A DNA stretch of 64,000 nt. Source: Zizania palustris (Eukaryota > Streptophyta > Magnoliopsida > Poales > Poaceae). The position numbers were made by a program, and so were the translations under genes. The stretch is from NCBI GenBank assembly GCA_019279435.1, contig JAAALK010000288.1, positions 55,045,624-55,109,623 on the forward strand, written 5' to 3'. Positions 31,652 to 42,739 of the stretch are shown piece after piece; position 1 is the stretch's first letter, and the number at the start of each line of letters is the position of its first letter. The notes beneath the pieces were generated by a model. The model did no database searches and had not been told where the DNA came from. It saw only the letters and a program-made list of their open reading frames with translations.

Positions 31652-33637
31652 TGAGAAACCAAAGGTGGTTTCGGTGTATGTGATGAGTGATTGACAGGAT
31701 TATTTACCCTCTGTTCGAAGGGTACCTCCGGAGGGCTTCGGAGGTGGTACCTCCGAAGGGTGTTCGGAGGTGTGTCACCGGAGTGTGTTCGGTGTTTGCT
31801 TGCTGCAGCTGTGCAGCGGAGTGTGCCTGTCGGAGGGGTCCGGCAGTACACGATGACTGGGTTCGTACCGAGGGCTTCGGTACTTTGGGCGGTACACCGG
31901 AGTGTGTGCCGAAGGTTGCTAACCCGGAGAGGTCTCCGGAGTACTGGATACACTTGTCTGCTTGTCGGTGGTGCGCAGGGACTTCAGAGGCGACGGACAG
32001 GGTTCGAGCCAGGTGAACCTGGGTCAAGCGGGTGGCTTGATGCCAGGGGAGCGGGGAGCTCCGTCACGGTGGCTGCGAAGGTGGTCCGGGTCGGTCCTCG
32101 GGTCGAGACGCGCCAGGTGAAGGCAGAGAGTGCGGAGCGTGGCTCCGGCTGAAGGTACTCCGAGACAAGTCCTCGGAGGTGAGGCACTTCGAAGGTACTC
32201 CGAATGGAGTGACTTCGGAGTTGGTGGAACAAGTCCTCTGCGGAGGCATGGAATTCGAAGTGTGCTCCGGAGGGAGACATTCGAAGGTGCCCGACGAAGG
32301 TCTCAGAAGTCGAGGCGCATCGAAGGCATTGTCCGGGTGAGGCTCGTCGTGGAGTGTGCTCGGGGAGAGGCACTGCGACGGAGTGCTCATGGAATGCTTC
32401 ATGCGGAGGCCTTGGACGAAGGAGGGACTTCGAAGGGTGGTACTCCGAAGGTGGGGCTTCGGAGTGAGGATGACTTATGGTGCTTCGGCCATGCATGGCT
32501 TCGGTACACGGACGGACGGTGTTCAAGCTCGGAGTAGCTGCGAAGCCGTGGTGATCCACTCCGGAGGTGGTGGTGCAAAGGCCCAAGGGCTTTGACGGCT
32601 TCGGCTCAAAACCGTCACTGTATCGAAGGACGTCTTCGGCGGAGCGAAGGCCAACAGGCTGCAGGCTTCTCGCCGAAGCTTCCGCACCCCTCGCGTGCGA
32701 AGGGAGGTTCCAGAAGTCAACACTGTAAAGGCTGACACTGTCTGTTCTGAAAAAGGCTGACACTGTCCCCTCTGCAGCTGACAGAGAAGCCTCCAAAATA
32801 AAGGTGGACTACCTTTTGTACCCCTTAGTTCTGTAGAGACAAATCTGTTGTAAACCCTAGGGGTAAAGTAGTCACTTCCTTAGGATGAAGCCGTGGGCTA
32901 TAAATATGGGGGCTCGGTAGGTAACATTTAACACTTTGAGCATTTACTGTTGAGCTCCTGTAGACAGACCTCGCTGTATTCATTCTGAGTTCAATTTATT
33001 TCAGTGTTCCTTGTTCAAGCGGCGAAGCCCTGTTTTCCTTGTGCTTTTTGCTTGATTGAGCTCGCTTTGCATACTTCGCTAGTTTAGTGCACCGAAGCCT
33101 GTTGAGGCGAAGGTAGTTTTTCGTGCGAGGTGTGATTTGTCAGTGTGCTGTCGCTCTGTGTAACACGAGGCAAGACCTCGCTGCTTACTAGCGAAGCCCT
33201 GTTCTTTTCCCGTAGTGCTTCCTGTGTCGAAGCCCTTAGCGTAGTCCGCCTTGTGTGCGTATAGACCTTCGCGTACGAAGCCCAGCACTAGTTGCTGTCG
33301 CTAAGTACTTGGTCGAAGTCCACAGAGGGGTGTCCACTCGTGCGAAGGGTGAAGTGCGAAGCCTGCTCAAAGCACCTCGTGTGCAGAGCCTGCACTGACT
33401 TGCAGAGTAGATTTTCGAGGGTTGTTAGTGGAGCGAAGTCTTCTTGGCTTCGAACTTTTGCTCATGCGAAGCCTGTGTTCGGAGCTGTCGAAGTACCTCC
33501 GAACCAGAGCTTCGAAGGTTGTGTTCGAAGCCTGTTCCGCAGAAGACAGAACAGACCCGAAGGCTAAGTTTTTAGCCCGAAATTTTAAAAGCTCCCATTC
33601 ACCCCCCCCCCCTCTGGTCGCCATTTCCGGTCCAACA
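31652..33637 (+). repeat. 5' LTR of Sirevirus C
   Basis: Ends TGAGAAACC and TCCAACA. Dense in palindromic cctccggagg, ttcgaa and cttcgg words, a known trait of Sirevirus LTRs. A 13-C run at 33603-33612 region is longer than the one in the 3' LTR (7 C). Confidence 0.95.
32899..32905 (+). promoter_or_regulatory. TATA box of C 5' LTR
   Basis: gggcTATAAATatggggg, about 740 bp before the LTR end, is the only good TATA in the LTR; transcript start would be near 32930. Confidence 0.65.
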
Positions 33638-33639
33638 AT

Positions 33640-33651
33640 TGGTATCAGAGC
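33640..33651 (+). other. C primer binding site (initiator Met tRNA)
   Basis: TGGTATCAGAGC, 2 nt after the LTR; complementary to initiator tRNA-Met. Confidence 0.93.
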
Positions 33652-33701
33652 GGGTTAAGATCACCAGTTGACCTTAACCGGTTTTGTGATCTGTTGGCGA
33701 C

Positions 33702-36164
33702 ATGGATAGAGGCAGTAAAATTCCTCTGTTCGATGGGACAGATTTTGCATACTGGAAGGTGCGCATGGAGGCTTACTTGTTAAGCCAAGGAAATGCAATT
33801 TGGGAGATTGTGGACTCACAATACTCCATCCCTGATACCCACACCACTCAAACTGAAAAAGATCAGTATATTGCCAACTCGAAGGCAAGGAACATTCTGT
33901 TCTTTGGTTTGAGTCGGAGTGAGTTTGATAGGGTGCAGCACCTTAGGACTGCTAGGGAGATTTGGACAACACTCACTGTCTTTCATGAGGGCTCTGCTCA
34001 GATCAAGGCCAGGCGCCAAAGCACCTACAATCAACAGTATCAGTTGTTTGTGCAGGCACCTGGTGAATCTGTGGATGCCATGTTTTCTCGCTTTGACGCG
34101 ATAGTGAGTAACTTGCGATCCAACGGGACGCTTGCTTACAGTGATCACGACAGGGCTATCAAGCTTCTCTATGCTCTTGACCGTAGCATATGGGAGGTGA
34201 AGATATCCAGTATTGAGGAGTCCACAGGCTATGACACATTGACCTGTGACGAACTCTTTAGCAAGCTAAAGTCCACAGAGATTGCCAAGGCATCTCTTGC
34301 AGTGCACAGAAGCTCTTTGCCACAGCCATTGGCATTGGTTTCTAGCACTAGCCGTGGCACCACTGCAGAACCAAGCACATCAGGCATTTGTGTTCTTGCA
34401 GATGGTTTTGCTTTGTCCTCCCTGGTCTCCGTCACAAAGGAGCAGGTGGATACTCTAGCTGATGACGAGCTTGCTCTCATTGCCCGGAGGTTCACCCGCT
34501 TTCATCATGAGAGACGGGATCAGAGGAGAAGTGGTTTTAGTGGCTGCTATGAATGTGGCGACACCTCTCACATTAAGGCCAATTGCCCCAAGGTCAAAAA
34601 GAGAGATGAGAGTGACCGCCCCAAATTCCACAAAAAGGAGAGGAAGCCCTTTGTGAAGGGGAAGCGCGGCAAGATGGCTAAAAAGGTAGCCAAGGCCGCT
34701 TCCAGAGCCTTTGTTGCTGCTCTCAGTGACATCGACACATCCTCAACTGAGGAGTCGAGCTCTGAGGAGGAGGAGTCCCCAAGGAAGGAGGACAAGAAGG
34801 ACAAGAAGGGACGTGACTTCACCGGCCTTTGCTTCATGGCCGACAGCGATCACAGCGGCGATGAGCTTGACTCATCTGAGGTAAACCTATCATCTGACCA
34901 GCTTCTGATTAAATTAGATGAGCTGAATGAAGTAGTGCTTGGTCAGGATAGACTACTTGTGCAAGCCGCTAGAGAAAGAAAAGACCTTAGACTTAGGCTA
35001 GAAAATGTTTCTACTGAATATGCCATGCTTAAGTCTAAATTTGATGATGCTGAATGTGAATCATGTTCTGTTGTCATGAGTGAGCTTGCTCAGTTGCGTT
35101 CTGTTCATGCTCAAACTCTTTCTGAGCTTGAGACTGCACAGAAGCAGCTTTTGGAGGTGGATTCTAGACCTCATGATGTTATTGATTGCATGAACTGCTG
35201 TTTATTACGCGATAGCATTAATTTACGTGATAAGCATGTTCATGATTTGGAGGCTAGATTGGAGAGGGCCGGTAGTTCTAAGGATGTGCAACCTGTTTGT
35301 GACACTTGCATCACCCTTAAGGACCAGCTAGGCACTGTCAGAGAGCGAGCTGAAAACCTCATGTCCGAAAATGAATACCTTCTGTCTGTGGTGAACAAAT
35401 GCACTGAGGGAAAGGGTAGGATGGATTTGCTCTTGGCCAAGACCAAGTTGTGTGCTGACAGAGCCGGGGTAGCTCTAGGTTTGGGTTTTGAGAGGATAGC
35501 TTCAGACAGTAAGACCAAAACTGTTTTTACCTCTCCTACCACCCTAGAGAAAGAGAGAGCTCTGTTGGACACCCCATCAGCCAAAAAGCCTACCCATCCA
35601 CCAAAGAAAACCACTCCTCCTGCCAAGAAAAATCCTCCCAAGAAAACCACTCTAAAGAAACCCAAGGAGCCTGTGAGAGTTGCTCCTGTGACCCATGAGA
35701 GTGCCCCCAGGAGAGTGTTTCATTGTTCTTATTGTCAGCGGGCGGGTCATTTGATTGGTTTCTGTTTCCGTCGCATCAAGGATGAGCGACGTGCACAGGC
35801 GATGAGCTATCAGGACATGCATTACCCATCTTTAGGTATGCATGAGTCTGAGTATTACTCTCGTCCTGTTTTCGAGGCTCCTCGTGCTTCTCGGAGAGGT
35901 TTTGCTCCTCGAGGTGTTCACCATGTTCCATATGGTGGTAGACCTCGGGCGAGTAGCTTTGTACCTCGTCAGAGTAGGAGACCTCGACATGCTTTGCGTT
36001 CTTTGCATGTAGGTAGACCTCGCACTTTGCATCATTCTGATTTTTATGTGCGTAGACCGTCTACTTTTACTGTGCCTACTACTCGTGTCACTCAGTGCTG
36101 GATGCCTCGTCATTATCTTACTCACCCCAGCACTGAGCGATCGAGACGTTCTTATCATGTGTAG
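33702..36164 (+). CDS. gag: Sirevirus C Gag, 820 codons, ends in UAG before pol
   Basis: Structural protein of the virus-like particle. Starts MDRGSKIPLFDGTDFAYWKV, the first Met after the primer site. Residues ~1-230: UBN2-type capsid region (NAIWEIVDSQYS, ARNILFFGLSRSEFDRVQ, YDHDRAIK-like SDHDRAIKLL). Residue ~282: zinc knuckle CYECGDTSHIKANC. ~350-380: SSSEEEESPRKEDKKDKKG charged stretch. ~400-600: leucine/glutamate-rich coiled-coil segments. ~675: second CCHC knuckle CSYCQRAGHLIGFC. End: Arg-rich tail (GRPRASSFVPRQSRRPR). The frame ends with TAG at 36162-36164, and pol continues in the same frame. A TTQTE motif near residue 51 resembles the dynein light chain (LC8) binding consensus; Sirevirus Gag is known to bind LC8. 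Fully open, unlike gag of A and B. Confidence 0.93.
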   Translation: MDRGSKIPLFDGTDFAYWKVRMEAYLLSQGNAIWEIVDSQYSIPDTHTTQTEKDQYIANSKARNILFFGLSRSEFDRVQHLRTAREIWTTLTVFHEGSAQIKARRQSTYNQQYQLFVQAPGESVDAMFSRFDAIVSNLRSNGTLAYSDHDRAIKLLYALDRSIWEVKISSIEESTGYDTLTCDELFSKLKSTEIAKASLAVHRSSLPQPLALVSSTSRGTTAEPSTSGICVLADGFALSSLVSVTKEQVDTLADDELALIARRFTRFHHERRDQRRSGFSGCYECGDTSHIKANCPKVKKRDESDRPKFHKKERKPFVKGKRGKMAKKVAKAASRAFVAALSDIDTSSTEESSSEEEESPRKEDKKDKKGRDFTGLCFMADSDHSGDELDSSEVNLSSDQLLIKLDELNEVVLGQDRLLVQAARERKDLRLRLENVSTEYAMLKSKFDDAECESCSVVMSELAQLRSVHAQTLSELETAQKQLLEVDSRPHDVIDCMNCCLLRDSINLRDKHVHDLEARLERAGSSKDVQPVCDTCITLKDQLGTVRERAENLMSENEYLLSVVNKCTEGKGRMDLLLAKTKLCADRAGVALGLGFERIASDSKTKTVFTSPTTLEKERALLDTPSAKKPTHPPKKTTPPAKKNPPKKTTLKKPKEPVRVAPVTHESAPRRVFHCSYCQRAGHLIGFCFRRIKDERRAQAMSYQDMHYPSLGMHESEYYSRPVFEAPRASRRGFAPRGVHHVPYGGRPRASSFVPRQSRRPRHALRSLHVGRPRTLHHSDFYVRRPSTFTVPTTRVTQCWMPRHYLTHPSTERSRRSYHV

Positions 36165-39100
36165 GCGACAGGTCGAGTCTTGGAGGGCACGTGGATCATG
36201 GACTCCGGTTGTTCGCGCCACATGACCGGAGATGCAGCTTGGTTCTCCAGCCTCACTACAACCAAGCAAAGGGAACATATCACCTTCGGAAACAATCGAA
36301 GGAGTAGAGTGAAAGGTAAAGGTGTGGTAAGAATAAACGCAAACTTCACTCTCAAAGATGTTGCTTTGGTTGAGAACCTAGGATACAATTTGTTGTCTGT
36401 ATCTCAGTTGCTTGATGAGGGCTTCGAAGTGCGATTTCATCGCAATACTTCGCAAGTGCTCAATTCTAATGGCGTTGTGGTGTGTAAGATCTTTAGGGTT
36501 GGGAGAGTTTTTGGAGCTGATTTTTCAGAGTCGTCTGGTTCTTCTCATTGTCTTGTTGCACATTCGACTTCTGAGCTTTCGAAGTGGCATAGGAGACTAG
36601 GGCATATGAGCTTTGAGTTGCTCGCTCGTTTGAGCGCCCTAGGTCTGATCCGAGGATTGCCCAAGCTCAAGTTTGAGAAGAATTTAGTTTGCGCTCCTTG
36701 TCGACATGGAAAAATGATTGCCGCTTCGCATTCGCCAGTCACCACAGTGATGACTGAACAGCCCGGAGAACTTCTCCATATGGACACTGTAGGTCCTTCT
36801 CGGGTTAGTTCTTTAGGCGGCAAGTGGTATGTACTTGTTATTGTCGACGATTTCTCTCGCTACTCTTGGGTCTTCTTTCTTGCCAGCAAGGATGAAGTGT
36901 TTTCACACTTTCGGAGCTTGGCTTTGAGACTTTTACTGAACTCCCTGGTGCATTAAAATTCATTCGAAGCGATAATGGCACTGAGTTCAAAAATAGTCTC
37001 TTTGTTGACTTTTGCATGGAGCATGGCATAGAACATCAATTCTCTGCTCCGCGGGTTCCTCAACAGAATGGTGTTGTTGAGAGGAAAAACCGCACTTTGG
37101 TTGAGATGGCTAGGACGATGCTTGATGAGCACAGGACTCCTAGAAAATTCTGGGCTGAGGCCATGAACACTGCATGTTACATCTCAAACCGAATTTTCTT
37201 GCGCTCAATTTTAAATTTGACATCTTATGAGCTGCGTTTTGGGAGACAGCCCAAGGTTACTCATCTTCGAGTTTTTGGCTGTCGCTGCTTCATCCTAAAA
37301 CGTGGTAACTTGGATAAATTTGAGTCGCGATCTTCTGACGGGATCTTTTTGGGTTATACTACTCATGGTCATTCTTATCGTGTTTATAACTTGGAAACTA
37401 ACACTGTCATCGAGTCATGTGATGTGACTTTTGATGAATCAACCCCCTCTGTTAGTTCTGCTCTTGAACAGGCAAATGAACACGACATGAAACAGACCTT
37501 ATTCGAAGAAGAAGATCCCGGAGAATTCGAGGATGATCCCCTACTACCCTCGACATCGACCCCCGAAGCTGACCCCGCTTCTACTACTTCGGCACGAGGT
37601 CCCGAAGCGACTACCTCAACATCGGTCATCTTGGACCACTCCAACGCACAAGTTGAGGGGGAGACTGCATCCCGCCGCGAGGCTCCACATCATGTCCAAA
37701 GGATGCACCCTCCCGAGCAGATCATTGGTGAGCTTGATCAAAGGGTAACTCGTTCTCATGCCCATTTCACTAATGCTGCTTTTGTTGCTTCTTTCGAGCC
37801 TTTAGATGTTAGTCATGCACTTTCTGATTCTAGTTGGATCAATGCCATGCATGAAGAGCTTGAGAATTTTGAAAGAAATCAAGTCTGGACTTTAGTTGAT
37901 CCTCCACCAAATGTTCATTTCATTGGAACAAAATGGATTTTCAAAAATAAACAAGGGGAGGATGGGACAATTGTTAGAAATAAGGCTAGACTTGTAGCTC
38001 AGAGCTTTTCTCAACTAGAAGGGATTGATTTTACTGAAACCTTTGCACCTGTTGCTCGCCTTGAGGCCATTAGGATTTTGCTTTCCTTTGCGACATCCCG
38101 GGGATTCAAACTCTATCAAATGGATGTCAAAAGTGCTTTTCTTAATGGCTTCATAGGTGAAGATGTTTATGTAAAACAACCCCCTGGTTTTGAAAACCCC
38201 AAGTACCCACATAAAGTCCTTAAACTTCATAAGGCTCTTTATGGACTCAAGCAGGCCCCTCGGGCTTGGTATGATAGACTTAAGTCTTTTCTGCTTGAGC
38301 GAGGGTATTTGATGGGCTCTGTTGATAAAACACTGTTTACTCTCAAGCATGGCAAAGATTTCCTCCTAGTGCAGATTTATGTGGATGATATCATCTTTGG
38401 TGGCTCTTCTCATGCTTTAGTTGCCGAGTTTGCAGATACCATGAGCAGGGAGTTTGAAATGTCGATGATGGGTGAACTCACCTTTTTCCTTGGTTTGCAA
38501 ATCAAGCAAAGCAAACAAGGTACTTTCGTCCACCAGACGAAGTACACCAAGGACCTGCTCAAGAAGTTCGACATGTCCGATGCGAAGCCCCTCGCCACTC
38601 CAATGGCTACATCTGTAGCATTGGACCCTGACGAAGATGGAGAAGCCGTAGATCAGAAGGAGTTCCGAAGCATGATCGGCTCCCTCCTCTACTTGACTGC
38701 CACGAGGCCGGACATACACTTCGCAGTATGTCTGTGCGCTCGTTTTCAGGCTTCACCACGAGCTTCGCACCGCCAAGCGGTTAAGCGCATTCTAAGGTAT
38801 CTCAAGCACACCCTTGAATTTGGCATATGGTATTCATCGTCTTCATCTTTATGTCTTAGAGGTTATTCAGATGCGGATTTTGCTGGGTGTAGAATTGATA
38901 GGAAGAGTACCTCTGGTACTTGTCATTTTCTGGGTACGTCTCTGGTTTGCTGGTCTTCCCGCAAACAGTCTAGTGTTGCACAATCGACGGCTGAGGCCGA
39001 ATATGTTGCTGCAGCTAGCTGTTGCTCTCAGATTTTGTGGATGGTTTCCACTTTGCGGGATTTCGGGTTAGATTATAAGGGTGTTCCACTTTTCTGTGAT

Positions 39101-39331
39101 AACACTAGTGCTATCTGTATTGCAAACAACCCGGTTCAGCACTCCAGAACCAAACACATTGATGTACGGTATCATTTTCTCAGAGATCACAATGAGAAGG
39201 GTGATATTGAACTTCAATATGTTGATACCCAACACCAGCTTGCCGATATTTTTACAAAACCCCTCGATGCTTCTCGATTTGCTTACTTGCGTGGGGAACT
39301 TGGTATTTGTCATCCCTACGGCATTTTGTGA
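36165..39331 (+). pseudogene. pol: Sirevirus C Pol, one frameshift in integrase
   Basis: In frame with gag after the UAG: protease MDSGCSRHMTGD, GAG-pre-integrase zinc motif WHRRLGHMS..CAPCRHGK, integrase first Asp (HMDTVGPS). A 1-nt deletion at about 36929-36934 (compare gagaatttacactg in A/B) shifts frame; the second frame (37016-39331, 771 codons) resumes at the second Asp (SDNGTEF), Glu (QQNGVVERKN), RT with YVDD (IYVDDIIFGG), MDVKSAFLNGF and GLKQAPRAWYDRL, then RNase H YSDADFAG, TAEAEYVA and CDNTSA. All catalytic motifs are present. Apart from the frameshift, pol is intact to GICHPYGIL. Confidence 0.94.
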
Positions 39332-40467
39332 GGGGGAGCTGATTTTAATTGTCTTGCATATGCTCATTATGTGTGGAATTGCACTTACATCTTTTGCTAT
39401 TATATGCCTGCTTTTAATTCAAAGAAATCATGACAGCTCAGCTCTATGAAATATGTCTGGAACATTGATTGTGCATGATGTTTTATTTTCTAAAATCCAA
39501 ACTTGCTCACCGCACAATCTTGCATCTAGTTTGTTTAGGCTGGACTGCTTTTAGCTATCTTTTATCTACTTGACAGCAAGACACTGTTCTTTGGATGCTA
39601 AAATTTGCAACTTGAAAAATGTGTTCATTATTCATGGATATTCATCAAAATATTTCATTCATCTGAATCAAAATCAAAAATCCATGATTTGCCTGGTTTA
39701 AATGAAAAGATCCAGGAGGGTTTGTTTGTCGCACTACTCTATTCTAGACTGCTTACCATTGCACTTTGGTCTGAACTGGGATAGTGTAGTGTATGCCAAA
39801 ATCACCGCCTTAAGCTTCAGATGGCTTTCATGCCTAGGCTTGGCTTGATTGGAAAGTATAAGGTGGACAAACAAATAACCCCTGGCATTAAGAAACGGAA
39901 CAGCATAATTAATTGATCATCAAGTTTGCTTTCACAGCTCCTTTTGAACATGACTTGTCTGTCTAGGGTAGAATTTGTTAGCTTTGCGCAGTCCTTGCCT
40001 TCTCTTGGCTAGCTGCAGTGATTAAGTGGTGATGCTTTTACTTCAAAATGACAAAATCACATGCCATCATCTTGTTTCACAGATTGTTAAATTGAGCTGA
40101 GCACATGATCATTTGTGTTAATTTTGGCATATTTTTGCATTATATGTCTTTTGAATGCTCCTTGATGCTTGCATTGCCAAAGGGGGAGAGGTTTGCTATG
40201 TTCTCTGCCGCAAGAAGGCATCATGTTTAAAAGGGGGAGAGATTTTTGACATAAAGGGGGAGAAAAATTTGCAACTCAGGGGGAGTTCTTATCAAGGGGA
40301 GATTTGCCAAAGGGGCTTTTTACTCTTTTACAAAGGGGGAGAAAATTTCTTTTATCAAGTGACATGCTTTGGCTCTTTTCTGAATTTTTATGGTCACTTG
40401 TGTGCTGAAAGTTTTTAAATTTCTTGAACTTGGATTTGGTTGTCAATGCACTCATCAAGGGGGAGAT
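39332..40467 (+). other. C 3' noncoding region with polypurine tract array
   Basis: No ORF of note. From 40180 to 40467 the purine word (a/g)GGGGGAG recurs at least seven times (about 40181, 40231, 40256, 40278, 40297, 40335 and 40458). The last (tcaagggggagat) abuts the LTR and is the functional polypurine tract. Arrays of polypurine tracts are described for Sireviruses. No env-like frame is present. Confidence 0.8.
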
Positions 40468-42448
40468 TGAGAAACCAAAGGTGGTTTCGGTGTATGTGAT
40501 GAGTGATTGACAGGATTATTTACCCTATGTTCGAAGGGTACCTCCGGAGGGGCTTCAGAGGTGGTACCTCCGAAGGGTGTTCGGAGGTGTGTCACCGGAG
40601 TGTGTTCGGTGTTTGCTTGCTGCAGCTGTGCAGCGGAGTGTGCCTGTTGGAGGGGTCCGGCAGTACACGATGACTGGGTTCGTACCGAGGGCTTCGGTAC
40701 TTTGGGCGGTACACCGGAGTGTGTGCCGAAGGTTGCTAACCCGGAGAGGTCTCCGGAGTACTGGATACACTTGTCTGCTTGTCGGTGGTGCGCAGGGACT
40801 TCGGAGGCGACGGACAGGGTTCGAGCCAGGTGAACCTGGGTCAAGCGGGTGGCTTGATGCCAGGGGAGCGGGGAGCTCCGTCACGGTGGCTGCGAAGGTG
40901 GTCCGGGTCGGTCCTCGGGTCGAGACGCGCCAGGTGAAGGCAGAGAGTGCGGAGCGTGGCTCCGGCTGAAGGTACTCCGAGACAAGTCCTCGGAGGTGAG
41001 GCACTTCGAAGGTACTCCGAATGGAGTGACTTCGGAGTTGGTGGAACAAGTCCTCTGCGGAGGCATGGAATTCGAAGTGTGCTCCGGAGGGAGACATTCG
41101 AAGGTGCCCGACGAAGGTCTCAGAAGTCGAGGCGCATCGAAGGCATTGTCCGGGTGAGGCTCGTCGTGGAGTGTGCTCGGGGAGAGGCACTGCGACGGAG
41201 TGCTCATGGAATGCTTCATGCGGAGGCCTTGGACGAAGGAGGGACTTCGAAGGGTGGTACTCCGAAGGTGGGGCTTCGGAGTGAGGATGACTTGTGGTGC
41301 TTCGGCCATGCATGGCTTCGGTACACGGACGGACGGTGTTCAAGCTCGGAGTAGCTGCGAAGCCGTGGTGATCCACTCCGGAGGTGGTGGTGCGAAGGAC
41401 CAAGGGGCTTTGACGGCTTCGGCTCAAAACCGTCACTGTATCGAAGGACTTCTTCGGCGGAGCGAAGGCCAACAGGCTGTAGGCTTCTCGCCGAAGCTTC
41501 CGCACCCCTCGCGTGCGAAGGGAGGTTCCAGAAGTCAACACTGTAAAGGCTGACACTGTCTGTTCTGAAAAAGGCTGACACTGTCCCCTCTGCAGCTGAC
41601 AGAGAAGCCTCCAAAATAAAGGTGGACTACCTTTTGTACCCCTTAGTTCTGTAGAGACAAATCTGTTGTAAACCCTAGGGGTAAAGTAGTCACTTCCTTA
41701 GGATGAAGCCGTGGGCTATAAATATGGGGGCTCGGTAGGTAACATTTAACACTTTGAGCATTTACTGTTGAGCTCCTGTAGACAGACCTCGCTGTATTCA
41801 TTCTGAGTTCAATTTATTTCAGTGTTCCTTGTTCAAGCGGCGAAGCCCTGTTTTCCTTGTGCTTTTTGCTTGAGCTCGCTTTGCATACTTCGCTAGTTTA
41901 GTGCACCGAAGCCTGTTGAGGCGAAGGTAGTTTTTCGTGCGAGGTGTGCTTTGTCAGTGTGCTGTCGCTCTGTGTAACACGAGGCAAGACCTCGCTGCTT
42001 ACTAGCGAAGCCCTGTTCTTTTCCCGTAGTGCTTCCTGTGTCGAAGCCCTTAGCGTAGTCCGCCTTGTGTGCGTATAGACCTTCGCGTACGAAGCCCAGC
42101 ACTAGTTGTTGTCGCTAAGTACTTGGTCGAAGTCCACAGAGGGGTGTCCACTCGTGCGAAGGGTGAAGTGCGAAGCCTGCTCAAAGCACCTCGTGTGCGG
42201 AGCCTGCACTGACTTTGCAGAGTAGATTTTCGAAGGTTGTTAGTGGAGCGAAGTCTTCTTGGCTTCGAACTTTTGCTCCTGCGAAGCCTGTGTTCGGAGC
42301 TGTCGAAGTACCTCCGAACCAGAGCTTCGAAGGTTGTGTTCGAAGCCTGTTCCGCAGAAGACAGAACAGACCCGAAGGCTAAGTTTTTAGCCCGAAATTT
42401 TAAAAGCTCCCATTCACCCCCCCTCTGGTCGCCGTTTCCGGTCCAACA
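40468..42448 (+). repeat. 3' LTR of Sirevirus C
   Basis: Partner of 31652-33637. TATA at 41717-41723. A minus-strand open frame of 333 codons in it is a by-product of GC-rich repeated words and is not called as a gene. Confidence 0.95.
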
Positions 42449-42453
42449 CTTGC
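42449..42453 (+). repeat. Target site duplication of Sirevirus C, right
   Basis: cttgc, matching 31647-31651. Confidence 0.95.
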
Positions 42454-42739
42454 TCAATGTTTTAACGGTCTACTAAATAGCGACTTGGATAAGTGTTTAG
42501 ACCTAATTGCTACCTTTAATGATTTTGAGATTACTCATGTATCTAGAGAGGCCAACTCACTTGCAAATGACTTGGCTCAACAAGCATCAGGCTATCAAAT
42601 TAGGAAAGGTAAATTCTGCACACGAGAAAAGCCAATGCTTGAAGATGATGTAGCACCTGAGAGTACTGATGTTGGTCTAACCAGCTTTGTAAGCACGGTC
42701 AGACCACCCTTGCATTCTCGATCCGACCGACCATGTTAG
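42454..42739 (+). pseudogene. D1 RNase H C-terminal part, after the C insertion
   Basis: Resumes exactly where 31651 stopped: AQCFNGLL..LDKCLDLIATFNDFEITHVS, then the last RNase H acidic block (ANDLAQQASGY). Runs to a TAG at 42737-42739 with a GC-rich tail carrying RSDRPC, encoded by the gaccgacc words. Confidence 0.88.

Larger units (their letters stand above)
31652..42448 (+). mobile_element. Sirevirus-type Ty1/copia element C, young, nearly intact (10.8 kb)
   Basis: Bounded by cttgc target duplications, with LTRs 31652-33637 and 40468-42448 (about 1,985 bp each, TGAGAAACC..GGTCCAACA). Met-tRNA primer site, gag, UAG, pol, multiple polypurine tracts. The LTRs differ by roughly 15 substitutions and 5 indels by eye (about 0.8%), so insertion is recent. 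The empty site in the 59895-64000 copy confirms the borders to the base. One 1-nt deletion in integrase inactivates pol. No env-like gene after pol. Confidence 0.96.

Noticed and set aside
32130..32537. Plus-strand 135-codon frame in both C LTRs
   Set aside because: Same low-complexity cause; upstream of the TATA box and with no resemblance to a protein.
33636..33655. tRNA gene suggested by tRNA-like words at primer sites
   Set aside because: Only 12-18 nt match a tRNA 3' end; these are retrotransposon primer sites.
39332..40467. Possible env-like gene between pol and the 3' LTR of C
   Set aside because: Only frames below 125 codons, overlapping the end of pol or purine tracts; no signal peptide or membrane segment.
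40555..41556. 333-codon minus-strand open frame in the C 3' LTR (and 270 codons in the 5' LTR)
   Set aside because: It lies in noncoding LTR made of repeated cttcgg/ctccgg words that lack stops in this frame; it recurs in both LTRs by descent and shows no domain.
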